In this document: positions 7,055 through 14,123 of the stretch, piece after piece
Layout of the letters: every line of letters starts with the position of its first letter
Position numbering within the stretch: the first letter of the stretch is position 1
DNA from: Deltaproteobacteria bacterium
Lineage (GTDB): Bacteria > Bdellovibrionota_F > JAHFAK01
Assembly (NCBI GenBank): GCA_023250585.1
Contig: JAHFAK010000049.1
Coordinates: 1-15,471, forward strand
Direction: 5' to 3'
DNA length: 15,471 nucleotides
Program-made: the position numbers and the translations under genes
The notes under the pieces: generated by a model
The model's input: the letters and a program-made list of their open reading frames with translations, nothing else
The model's database searches: none
Told to the model about the DNA's origin: nothing

Positions 7055-7762
7055 CTACTCTAATGTTTTTATCAGCTCTTTCTTTGCGTTTTTTGACATT
7101 TCTAACTTAAGAATATCATCAATTTTTTCATGTTTATCATTATAGAAGATGTCGTACACGAAAAAGGCAGGAACACTTCCAAAACTTAAACATGATATTA
7201 TCATCAATGGTAGAGTCATAGGTTGTATAACATTAGCACCAACATGTATAATCAATGAAGCCATGAAGAAAAATGCTAATACTTGGTATTGTTCTTTTGT
7301 TTTGTTTGCGAGGTTGATTTTTTTCTGAATTAAGTTATTTTCGTAATCAACGATTCGCGGCACTACTGTTGTTAGATATGCAAGTACAATTTTTTTGGAT
7401 TCTTGAGATGTATGGCTGAATTGTAAACTATCTATATGTTTGATGAGGACGCAGAGATTATTTTTCGTGGTTTCAGAATCAGGAGCAGATGATTTTTGAG
7501 CTGTTGTAATTTTTTCTACCAATGTCTTACTTTTTTCATTGAGAGCATTCCAGGTTCCTGTATTTTCAGCATGATTCTTCGTTGGTAATTTTAATTCTTT
7601 TGCTATCGTATCAAACTGTGAAAGTTCTGAAGATAATTCTTCGTTGGTAGCTTTTGATATGTTGAGACATCCATTGCTATCTTTCGAAAATACTTGAGAT
7701 CCTCTTTCTTGGATATGCGAGATGATACGATCAGATAGGACCGCACTCTTGCCATTACTCAA
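7055..7762 (-). CDS. Hypothetical protein with two membrane-spanning helices
   Basis: I do not recognise this 235-residue protein. The first about 155 residues are hydrophilic, probably helical, rich in Ser/Thr/Lys/Glu and without a signal peptide. Two hydrophobic segments follow at about 159-180 (YQVLAFFFMASLIIHVGANV) and about 183-207, forming a membrane hairpin. A charged tail ends the protein (HEKIDDILKLEMSKNAKKEL), so N- and C-termini should face the same side. The only start that keeps the frame is TTG at 7762. An in-frame ATG at 7784-7786 sits ideally near a promoter, but a TAA at codon 7 interrupts it, so the gene may start at TTG, reinitiate, or be decaying. No Shine-Dalgarno site is seen. 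It lies between fic and the dapA remnant. A role as an inner-membrane or host-directed accessory protein is speculation. Confidence 0.6.
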   Translation of the reverse strand: MSNGKSAVLSDRIISHIQERGSQVFSKDSNGCLNISKATNEELSSELSQFDTIAKELKLPTKNHAENTGTWNALNEKSKTLVEKITTAQKSSAPDSETTKNNLCVLIKHIDSLQFSHTSQESKKIVLAYLTTVVPRIVDYENNLIQKKINLANKTKEQYQVLAFFFMASLIIHVGANVIQPMTLPLMIISCLSFGSVPAFFVYDIFYNDKHEKIDDILKLEMSKNAKKELIKTLE

Positions 7763-7783
7763 TAATTATATTTTCAAAGAAGC

Positions 7784-7822
7784 CATATTAGATTAACATG
7801 CAATAATTGTGCTAAAAGTCAA
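7784..7822 (-). promoter_or_regulatory. Possible promoter and interrupted upstream start of the two-helix protein
   Basis: On the minus strand, TTGACT (7817-7822) and GTTAAT (7792-7797) are separated by 19 bp, longer than ideal. An ATG at 7784-7786 begins 5 nt after the -10-like box. That ATG is in frame with the downstream gene but reads only six codons (ATG GCT TCT TTG AAA ATA) before TAA. Confidence 0.35.
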
Positions 7823-7890
7823 TAAATAAAATAGTTACTCTCTATATTGATATAACAGTGAGTCATAGTCTAAGACAAGCGTTTCTTAAT

Positions 7891-7905
7891 ATGTAAAATT
7901 TACAT
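7891..7905. repeat. Small perfect palindrome atgtaaaatttacat
   Basis: Seven-base arms, atgtaaa and tttacat, flank a single A. The site sits between the two-helix gene's promoter region and the dapA remnant. It could be a protein-binding site, but being so AT-rich it could also arise by chance. Confidence 0.3.
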
Positions 7906-7935
7906 GAGAGAGAAATTGAGTTACGTCTGGAAAAC

Positions 7936-7992
7936 ATGAAAGAAAATAAATCAAAGCTCAGAGCTTGTTTGAAACGATACGAATTGATTTAG
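7936..7992 (+). pseudogene. Remnant of a dapA 3' end
   Basis: Bases 7942-7992 align without gaps to the last 51 bp of dapA (5730-5780), with 39 identical positions, including the identical final gaattgatttag. Translated in frame it ends ENKSKLRACLKRYELI, against ENKAKLKTCLEKYELI for DapA. The differences are mostly synonymous or conservative (A/S, K/R, T/A), so the fragment diverged while coding. An in-frame stop at 7894-7896 shows that no complete gene remains. The minus-strand ATPase stop codon (7989-7991) lies inside the fragment. It is either the displaced 3' end of an older dapA after integration, or the trace of a lost second dapA. Confidence 0.75.
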
Positions 7993-9173
7993 GATTTCAA
8001 AATTTCGTTATTCCATAATTGAGTTACAAAACGTTTCCAATGCATACATTCAATTCCATCTTCGGTTTTTCGATGAGTCTCATCACGTGAGACAACAATA
8101 GATCGTTTGACGTTATATTCATCACGTAATGCAGTAATTCCTTTGAGATGATCTGTTTTCAACGAATTTGTTGATTTGAACTCAAGTGCAACATCCATAT
8201 CGCCAAGAATAAGATCTACTTCAAAACCAGAGCTTGTTCTCCAAAAGGCAAGAGGGAGGTCGCTATCATTATACGAAAGATATGCTTTGATTTCATTGAT
8301 TAAAAAATGCTCAAAGATGTTGCCGTAGCTATCGGTTCCTGGAATTGTTTCTTGTACCGGAGGCATAAGATAGCGTGCAACTCCAACATCGAACATATAA
8401 AACTTTGCTGTTTCAATTAAGCGCCGGTTTTTTGCTTTGCGCCACGGCTCAAGTTCATAGCCTACCAGCGTATCTATGAGGATTTGATAATAATTTCGTA
8501 TCGTGGATGATGAAACGCCAACATCACGTGCAATGTTAGCATAGTTAATCAATGATCCATGAGTAAAACTTACTGACGCAAGAAAACGGGCAAAGGATGG
8601 GATGTTTCTCGTTAATGCTTCATCAATAATTTCTTCTTTAATATAATTATTAAGATACGCTTTCATGAGCTTTTTAGGATTTTTGCTCAAATAATGAATC
8701 GGCAAGCACCCGCAAGACAAAGCTCGATCTAAATCAAAATTTTTTAATTCATGGGTAACAAGTGGAAATAAAAAATATTCAATTGCTCTGCCCCCCAATA
8801 AATTGTGCGCCTGTCTTTTTAACTTTCGCGCACTTGATCCGCAGAGGATTATTTTTTTATTCGTATTTTCAAGAAGCCAATGGACTTCATCTAAAAGCTC
8901 AGGAACTTTTTGAATTTCATCAATGACAATGACTTTATTTCTTTCGTTTGCAAGGATTTTCTCTCTCAAAAGTTTCGGCCGCAGGGTAAGATCAGTTGCC
9001 AAATCAGAATCCAGTAAATCAAAAGAAAGAGCATTGGGAAATTGTTGCCCTAAAAGCGTTGTTTTTCCTGTTTGTCGTGGCCCCCAGAGAAAAACCGCAC
9101 CTGATTTTTTAATTGGATTTTCTGGAAGCTCTATTTTAAGTATTCTTTTTATTTCTGATAATCGTTGATTCAT
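7989..9173 (-). CDS. AAA-family ATPase with DUF4143 domain
   Basis: A 394-residue protein of the widespread AAA_14/DUF4143 family, of uncertain biological role. Visible features are a Walker A motif GPRQTGKTT (31-39), a Walker B motif VIVIDEIQ (81-88) and a sensor-like IILCGSSARKLKR (108-120). GGRAIEYFLFPL (127-138) follows. A helix-turn-helix-like stretch VGVSSSTIRNYYQILIDT is at 218-235. The C-terminal DUF4143 part has FEVD (317-320) and EFKS (331-334), giving a PD-(D/E)xK nuclease-like pattern (D320, E331, K333). Length and motifs are complete, so it is probably functional. These genes are often duplicated and mobile in host-associated bacteria and archaea. It has its own strong promoter and appears leaderless. 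Its last codons overlap the dapA remnant, showing that it was juxtaposed by rearrangement. Confidence 0.9.
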   Translation of the reverse strand: MNQRLSEIKRILKIELPENPIKKSGAVFLWGPRQTGKTTLLGQQFPNALSFDLLDSDLATDLTLRPKLLREKILANERNKVIVIDEIQKVPELLDEVHWLLENTNKKIILCGSSARKLKRQAHNLLGGRAIEYFLFPLVTHELKNFDLDRALSCGCLPIHYLSKNPKKLMKAYLNNYIKEEIIDEALTRNIPSFARFLASVSFTHGSLINYANIARDVGVSSSTIRNYYQILIDTLVGYELEPWRKAKNRRLIETAKFYMFDVGVARYLMPPVQETIPGTDSYGNIFEHFLINEIKAYLSYNDSDLPLAFWRTSSGFEVDLILGDMDVALEFKSTNSLKTDHLKGITALRDEYNVKRSIVVSRDETHRKTEDGIECMHWKRFVTQLWNNEILKS

Positions 9174-9185
9174 ATAACGATTATC
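9157..9185. promoter_or_regulatory. 10-bp inverted repeat straddling the ATPase start codon
   Basis: gataatcgtt (9157-9166) and aacgattatc (9176-9185) are exact inverted repeats around a 9-bp centre that holds the start codon. The right arm contains the -10 box. A third near copy, aatgattatc, lies at 9207-9216 beside the -35 box. The arrangement looks like an operator for a dimeric repressor. Confidence 0.5.
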
Positions 9186-9208
9186 TTGTAAATCAGTATC
9201 AATGTCAA
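9180..9208 (-). promoter_or_regulatory. Near-consensus promoter of the DUF4143 ATPase gene
   Basis: On the minus strand, TTGACA (9203-9208), a 17-bp spacer and GATAAT (9180-9185, five of six -10 bases) form the best promoter in the window. The ATG at 9173 begins 6 nt after the -10 box, so the first transcribed base should be at or next to the start codon. No Shine-Dalgarno site is present. The mRNA should therefore be leaderless. Confidence 0.7.
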
Positions 9209-9221
9209 TGATTATCCTTTA

Positions 9222-12200
9222 TCAAAACCCGCTTCCGAGGCCAGCATAAATTCTTACTGGATATTCATCATTGAAACCATATTTTTTTTGGTTTTGGAAG
9301 CCATATGCAACGGTAAAGAAACTAAACCAGGGCGTATAGTGAAATATGAATGATTTCATTCGAAGTTCGAAGCCCGCATCGTAGAGAAGCAGTGGGCCTT
9401 TTGCTCGTACCTGTTGAGAAGTAGATGCATCAAATGTTTGAGCCGAATTATCAAATTCTCCATGATCCCAGGCATTTCCTGCATGGGCGAAGATTGTTCC
9501 ATAAATGTCGTCGAGATAAAAAAATGAATGTGAATATTTTAAATCAGTTGCAAGGGGAAAATTATAGTTAAGCTCGCCTAATACTCGTGTCTCTCCAATA
9601 ATTGAGTATCCATCGTAACCAGGGAATGAAAGCGTGGTATTAATATCTCTGAATGTTTTAAATATTGATTTGCCGCCAAGATAGAGTTCGTCGGAAGGAT
9701 CAACATTTTTGTCGATAAAACTTCCGTCAAAACTAAATCCAAATGTATGTTCTTGATGATTTTTTAATGCATATTTATAATCAATATCAACTCTCACCGT
9801 GTGAAAGAAATAGTCGGTGCGCGGATCCGCGGGATCAAATTTTCCCCACAAAAGACCCATGCTTTGAATATCGTTATTTAAATCGGTGTACGTAAAAACA
9901 TAATCAAATTTCATTTCGAGTCCCCGAGGGCTAATGTCGTGATCTTTTCTTTTTTCATCATCAATATCTTTATAATGAAACGTAAAATTTGCGCTGTTAT
10001 TCCTCAGAAGTTTAAAGCTTTTGATGTCGCCCGTTCCATCTCCATTGGTATCTGCGCCCAAGAAAGCAACTCCTGAATGCAGCGCTAAATCACGGAAATT
10101 GTATTCCAGCGAGAGAGAATGATCTCCCAATGGCATGGTTGCACCGGCTTTGACAATATCCTGTTTATATTCAGCATAATAATCTGGATTTGTTGTTAAT
10201 CCTGATTGATCAAGAAATGCTTGCGTATAAATGTTGCTGACATAAATTCTATTAATTGCTTGTGCAGCCGAGAGATTAAATTCGGGGTACCACATATTAT
10301 TGGTATATTCAGCAAGATAATTTTCGTCTTCATCATAGAAAAATCGCGCACGAAGCGAATGACGAGAAAGATAATCTTCTATTGTAAATGTTAACCCAAA
10401 ACCAACTTGGCTATTAAAAATAATCATTTCAGGAACAAGTTGTAATGGAATAAAGTTTTTCCATTTTGGAATCGAAAGAAAATCCGTTGCATTGTATGGC
10501 TCGTATTCAATGGCAGGATATTCAAGTTCTTCTTTTAAATATGCTTTTAATCCTTTTTCATCGATATACACGACGTCATAACTTCGCATACCTTCGTTAC
10601 TCCTTGTCTCGTCACTGCGGCGTACTGTTTCGTACGCCTCGCGCCTCGACTTCGTCGTGCCTCGGTCTTCTCGTTCTGGCGTTGTGTATATATTGTTATT
10701 CAGGAAGTCCTTTGTTTCGATTTTAAAAAGTTTAAATCCGTAGCTTGTGAAATATGAGTAGAAAATTGTTTCATCGTAGCTATTAAAGTAAGGCATAAAA
10801 GCCCCACCGAGAACATTCGTTACTTGTTGAATTTTTCGAGATGTCAGATTTATTTCGTAAATATTAAAAATGCCGGTGCGGTCGGTTACAAAAAATATTG
10901 TATCTTTTGTCGCCCAATATGGGTCACGATTTTCGTAATCATCAAAAGTCAGCGGCATGAGATTTGTGCCCTTCACATCAATCGTCCAAATATTTTGTTT
11001 ATCTTTTCTAAAGAGAGAAAATACCAGACGAGTATCATCTGGACTCCACGAAGGCGCATTTACTTGTGTATCATCATCATACTCAATGAGATATTTAATT
11101 GAATTATTATTGCGTAGATCCAGTATTCCTAAATGTTTTTTCCCATCATTATTACGGATAAAAGCAATCTTTGTGCCGTCGTGTGACCATGCGACTTCTT
11201 CAGCTCGTAGATGCTCTGTCACATAAGTGAATTCTCCATCTTTATAAAAAAGATGTTTCCAAAATTTTTTCTTTTGTTTCATGTCATATGTAAAATCACG
11301 ATACGTTCGAGCTTTTACTTCTTCTTTAAAACGATCGATAAGTTCGTGTAAATCAATTATAACGAGATCATTATACGAGAATCCTTGCAGATGTTTTTTT
11401 GTTCCCTTTTTTACTTTTGAAAGAACAATTTTAGAACTATCTGGCGACCAATCATACGAAGTTACTCCTGTTAAACTTGCTTCGACTTTAAAATAGGTTC
11501 CATCTTCCTTAGGAAATTCTTTATAATTGCGAATAATGAGTTTTTTCGTTCCGCCATAATCAAATTCAAGATATGAGAGCCATAAGCCATCCGGAGAAAT
11601 CTTTGGATAAATGCGATAGTCGGGTATGTTTTGCTTTTCTGCTTTTTCGGCTTTTGACAATCGTTTAATGATAACAGTTTGGTTGTCAGCGAGGGCATAT
11701 GTCGCATCGCCAACTTTTTCTTTAGACTTTTTTTCTTTCTCTTCAAATTTTATTTCTTGCCCCTCTTTTCTCTCTTTTGAAATTTGATTAGCAAAGGCAA
11801 GATATTTTTCTTCATTCGTATTTTTCCATTCATCAAAAGTATCTTCAAATTTTTCACCCGATGCTTCTTCGATAAAAGGAATCATAGTCATGTTTGGTTT
11901 ATAGGCTTTTTCGGCAACTAGTTTATCGATTTTGACATGAATGTCGGTGCCAAATTTTTCACCCATAAATTTTGTTAACGAAAAACCCATACAATATCCA
12001 AGCTCGCCATAGAATTTTTTGAGAGCTTGAGGAGTCGCCATTTCATTGGGATCAAGTACGGTATCTTCCAGAAAAGCCATGCGCAAAAACATTTCTCGAT
12101 GGCTATCGAAAGAGTCTCTCTTGAATTCGCTGGTATCGTATTGAGCGATACCTTCTACCCACCAATATGGTGTCGTCCAGCCATCGAGGCGAAATATGCC

Positions 12201-12725
12201 AAAAATTTCGTAATCCGGAAGTTTTGTGTCGAGGTAAGGCAAGCTGTTTCGATCTTGTAACGTAAATGGTGAAAAACCAAAGGTCGCAACGCGATCACCA
12301 AAAATACTTCCAGCTTTGCCACCAACGATATGAGCAAATTCATGAGTTAACACGTTTTTGATCCAATCACTGCGACCACGTAAATTAAAAGTATTGGTAT
12401 ATAAATTTGTTGGTTCGATCATAATGAGATCATACGAATAAAGCGCAAAGCCATTTGACCCATCTCGGGAATCTGAAATGACAATATGAATTTTTCTGTT
12501 TAAAGGATAATCGTATCTTGTCGTTACTTTGGTATAGGTGTCATCAGCTATTTTTGCAATCTTTCGCGCCGTAAATTCTGTTGAGCGATTAAAATGAATA
12601 AAGAAGTGTTCAGTTTCGATTGTGTACCAGGTGTAACCAAGTTGTTTGTTGATAAGGGTATCGGCAAAAGAAAGTGGTGACACAAAGAGAGCAAAAATAA
12701 ATATGGCATAAAAGATTTTTTTCAT
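9222..12725 (-). CDS. Secreted peptidase-like / TolB-propeller / outer-membrane barrel protein
   Basis: A 1167-residue envelope protein. It has a signal peptide (1-21, cleavage likely after SFA) and a peptidase-MA-like domain with zinc motif HEFAH at 128-132 and a probable third ligand E191 in WWVEGIAQY. A lysine/glutamate-rich linker (about 315-350) precedes a TolB/PD40 beta-propeller (about 365-675, repeats such as WSHDGTKIAF and WSPDDTRLVF). The C-terminal part (about 750-1167) has alternating aromatic strands and a final F, as in outer-membrane barrels. The catalytic residues look intact, so a periplasmic or surface protease anchored by its own barrel is plausible. Residues 679-721 are encoded by an inserted 126-bp repeat. 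The start lies 3 nt after the upstream stop with no ribosome site, implying coupling. The substrate is unknown. Confidence 0.85.
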   Translation of the reverse strand: MKKIFYAIFIFALFVSPLSFADTLINKQLGYTWYTIETEHFFIHFNRSTEFTARKIAKIADDTYTKVTTRYDYPLNRKIHIVISDSRDGSNGFALYSYDLIMIEPTNLYTNTFNLRGRSDWIKNVLTHEFAHIVGGKAGSIFGDRVATFGFSPFTLQDRNSLPYLDTKLPDYEIFGIFRLDGWTTPYWWVEGIAQYDTSEFKRDSFDSHREMFLRMAFLEDTVLDPNEMATPQALKKFYGELGYCMGFSLTKFMGEKFGTDIHVKIDKLVAEKAYKPNMTMIPFIEEASGEKFEDTFDEWKNTNEEKYLAFANQISKERKEGQEIKFEEKEKKSKEKVGDATYALADNQTVIIKRLSKAEKAEKQNIPDYRIYPKISPDGLWLSYLEFDYGGTKKLIIRNYKEFPKEDGTYFKVEASLTGVTSYDWSPDSSKIVLSKVKKGTKKHLQGFSYNDLVIIDLHELIDRFKEEVKARTYRDFTYDMKQKKKFWKHLFYKDGEFTYVTEHLRAEEVAWSHDGTKIAFIRNNDGKKHLGILDLRNNNSIKYLIEYDDDTQVNAPSWSPDDTRLVFSLFRKDKQNIWTIDVKGTNLMPLTFDDYENRDPYWATKDTIFFVTDRTGIFNIYEINLTSRKIQQVTNVLGGAFMPYFNSYDETIFYSYFTSYGFKLFKIETKDFLNNNIYTTPEREDRGTTKSRREAYETVRRSDETRSNEGMRSYDVVYIDEKGLKAYLKEELEYPAIEYEPYNATDFLSIPKWKNFIPLQLVPEMIIFNSQVGFGLTFTIEDYLSRHSLRARFFYDEDENYLAEYTNNMWYPEFNLSAAQAINRIYVSNIYTQAFLDQSGLTTNPDYYAEYKQDIVKAGATMPLGDHSLSLEYNFRDLALHSGVAFLGADTNGDGTGDIKSFKLLRNNSANFTFHYKDIDDEKRKDHDISPRGLEMKFDYVFTYTDLNNDIQSMGLLWGKFDPADPRTDYFFHTVRVDIDYKYALKNHQEHTFGFSFDGSFIDKNVDPSDELYLGGKSIFKTFRDINTTLSFPGYDGYSIIGETRVLGELNYNFPLATDLKYSHSFFYLDDIYGTIFAHAGNAWDHGEFDNSAQTFDASTSQQVRAKGPLLLYDAGFELRMKSFIFHYTPWFSFFTVAYGFQNQKKYGFNDEYPVRIYAGLGSGF
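10565..10690. repeat. 126-bp inverted-repeat element inserted in frame in a gene
   Basis: Same length and orientation as the copy at 5798-5923, with 115 of 126 positions identical. The end repeats are slightly decayed (tatacacgacgtc against ggcgttgtgtata), while the central stem ggcgtac/gtacgcc (10619-10625 with 10632-10638) is unchanged. Because 126 is divisible by three and the minus strand has no stop in this frame, it adds about 42 hydrophilic, Arg/Glu/Ser/Thr-rich residues (YTTPEREDRGTTKSRREAYE and onward) to the envelope protein without breaking it. It lies between the propeller and the barrel, where extra length is probably tolerated. Confidence 0.93.
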
Positions 12726-12728
12726 AAT

Positions 12729-13724
12729 TTAAAAATAGAACGACAACCCTGTTATTAAATTAACACTTCCAATAAAATTATTAGCGATCGCAAAATCTAC
12801 GACAGGATATGTTTTTCCATAAATCGGAAATCGATTTGCGAGATGGAATTCTATATCATTGCTTAATTGCAATCGGACGAGAGGTCCTAATTCAAGCATA
12901 TATCCCGTACTTGATCTTGCAAAAGGATCTGATGAATCATACGTGATTGTTGATCCTCCAACTTTTGTTGCTAAGTTATAGATAATCTGACTATCAACTC
13001 CAACATAGATACTTCTTCCCCATTGCATTCCTAACTCTGCAAAGGCTTTAAGCGAATCTCCAAAATTAACCTGATTATTACCAATCTGTGTAGTTCCTGA
13101 TGCATCGGTAACCGTAACAAAAGTATATTCTGCAATTGTAGCGCGCTTTACCGTATAAGTTCCGCCTAGTTCAAGAGCAAAAAGGTTTTTCACGAATTCC
13201 AATTTTACAGAAGGACCAGCCTCAATTTCGATTGAACCATTTCCTAATGGAGTTGCGGGATTATTTGAATCATCAAAACTTTGAGTTTTTCCAGAAGGAA
13301 ATTTCAGTGCTAAAAAAATTCCCGTCGACAGTAATGGATCAGAGAGTCCAAAAATTTGAAAAAATGAAAATGCTCGAACATCCCCTAATCCATAGGCTGA
13401 AGTAGAGCTCGTGCCCGTATCAAACGTGCGGTATAAAAATGGAAAGTCCATTCCAAATGAAAGATTTTCAGAGGCTCCATATTCAGTAATAAAATGTAAT
13501 CCTACTACTTGAGCTGAAGAAGAAGATGATGAAACCACGAGTTGTTTTTTTGTATTGTAGAGTTTATCAGTATTTTTAAAATCAAAATCAAAACCAAATC
13601 GCAGCACATTTTTTTCGAGATTAATTGAGCGAGCAACGTAATTGGATTTGAAAAACGTTATCGTATTGGTATGCGCGAACGCAATCGTTGATGATACTAA
13701 AAAAAGAAAAAGAAGTTTTTTCAT
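12729..13724 (-). CDS. Probable outer-membrane beta-barrel protein
   Basis: A 331-residue protein of unknown function. A signal peptide (MKKLLFLFLVSSTIAFA, cut after residue 17) leads into a chain dominated by alternating polar and hydrophobic segments with frequent Gly and aromatic residues. It ends NLITGLSFYF, with the terminal Phe expected for barrel insertion by the BAM machinery. A serine run (SSSSSSAQ, about residues 66-73) lies in a probable loop. No enzymatic motif is visible. The general look is that of small channel- or transporter-like barrels. The start follows the HIT stop by 7 nt with an AGGA ribosome site inside the HIT end. The next gene begins 3 nt after its own stop. It is therefore likely co-made with the large peptidase-propeller-barrel protein and may be its partner. 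Confidence 0.75.
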   Translation of the reverse strand: MKKLLFLFLVSSTIAFAHTNTITFFKSNYVARSINLEKNVLRFGFDFDFKNTDKLYNTKKQLVVSSSSSSAQVVGLHFITEYGASENLSFGMDFPFLYRTFDTGTSSTSAYGLGDVRAFSFFQIFGLSDPLLSTGIFLALKFPSGKTQSFDDSNNPATPLGNGSIEIEAGPSVKLEFVKNLFALELGGTYTVKRATIAEYTFVTVTDASGTTQIGNNQVNFGDSLKAFAELGMQWGRSIYVGVDSQIIYNLATKVGGSTITYDSSDPFARSSTGYMLELGPLVRLQLSNDIEFHLANRFPIYGKTYPVVDFAIANNFIGSVNLITGLSFYF

Positions 13725-13731
13725 TATAAGT

Positions 13732-14076
13732 CTATCCTGGTGGCCAATTAAAATGCCGTCCTCCCAACAAGTGCATATGAATATGATACACTTCTTGGCC
13801 AGCGTTTCTATTACAATTATAAATCAATCGATATCCATCTTCTGAAAGTTTATATTCTTTTGCCAAATTTTTTGCGATAGTAATAATTTTTCCAAGCACT
13901 AGATTATCGTCTTCGGTAACATCATTAATTGTTGGGATATGTTTTTTTGGAATAATTAAAATATGTGTCGGCGCTTTGGGGTTAATATCATGAAAGGCAA
14001 GAATATCAGATTCTTCATACGCAACTTTGGCAGGAATTTCTTTAGTAATAATTTTACAAAAAAGACAATTCTTCAT
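13732..14076 (-). CDS. HIT-family (HinT-like) nucleotide hydrolase
   Basis: A 114-residue histidine-triad protein of typical HinT size. Members hydrolyse phosphoramidate or related nucleotide conjugates in the cytoplasm. The triad YHIHMHLLGGR is at 97-107 (HIHMH 98-102). The preceding NAGQEV and the opening CLFCKIITKEIPAK (4-17, with a possible zinc pair C4/C7) match the HinT/PKCI branch. The ATG has no purine-rich ribosome site. A -10-like TACAAT (14087-14092) ends 10 nt upstream, so the mRNA may have a very short leader. Its stop is 7 nt from the outer-membrane barrel gene, so it is probably the first gene of that operon, or follows the membrane protease 47 bp upstream. A direct envelope role is not implied. 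Confidence 0.93.
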   Translation of the reverse strand: MKNCLFCKIITKEIPAKVAYEESDILAFHDINPKAPTHILIIPKKHIPTINDVTEDDNLVLGKIITIAKNLAKEYKLSEDGYRLIYNCNRNAGQEVYHIHMHLLGGRHFNWPPG

Positions 14077-14123
14077 AAGAAGAGAAATTGTATCAAGATT
14101 TATTTTGGATTGACAGAAAAAAA

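Noticed and set aside
10466-10726. Plus-strand 86-codon open frame across the intragenic repeat
   Set aside because: It lies antisense to a well-supported 1167-residue gene and owes its length to the repeat's low stop-codon content.
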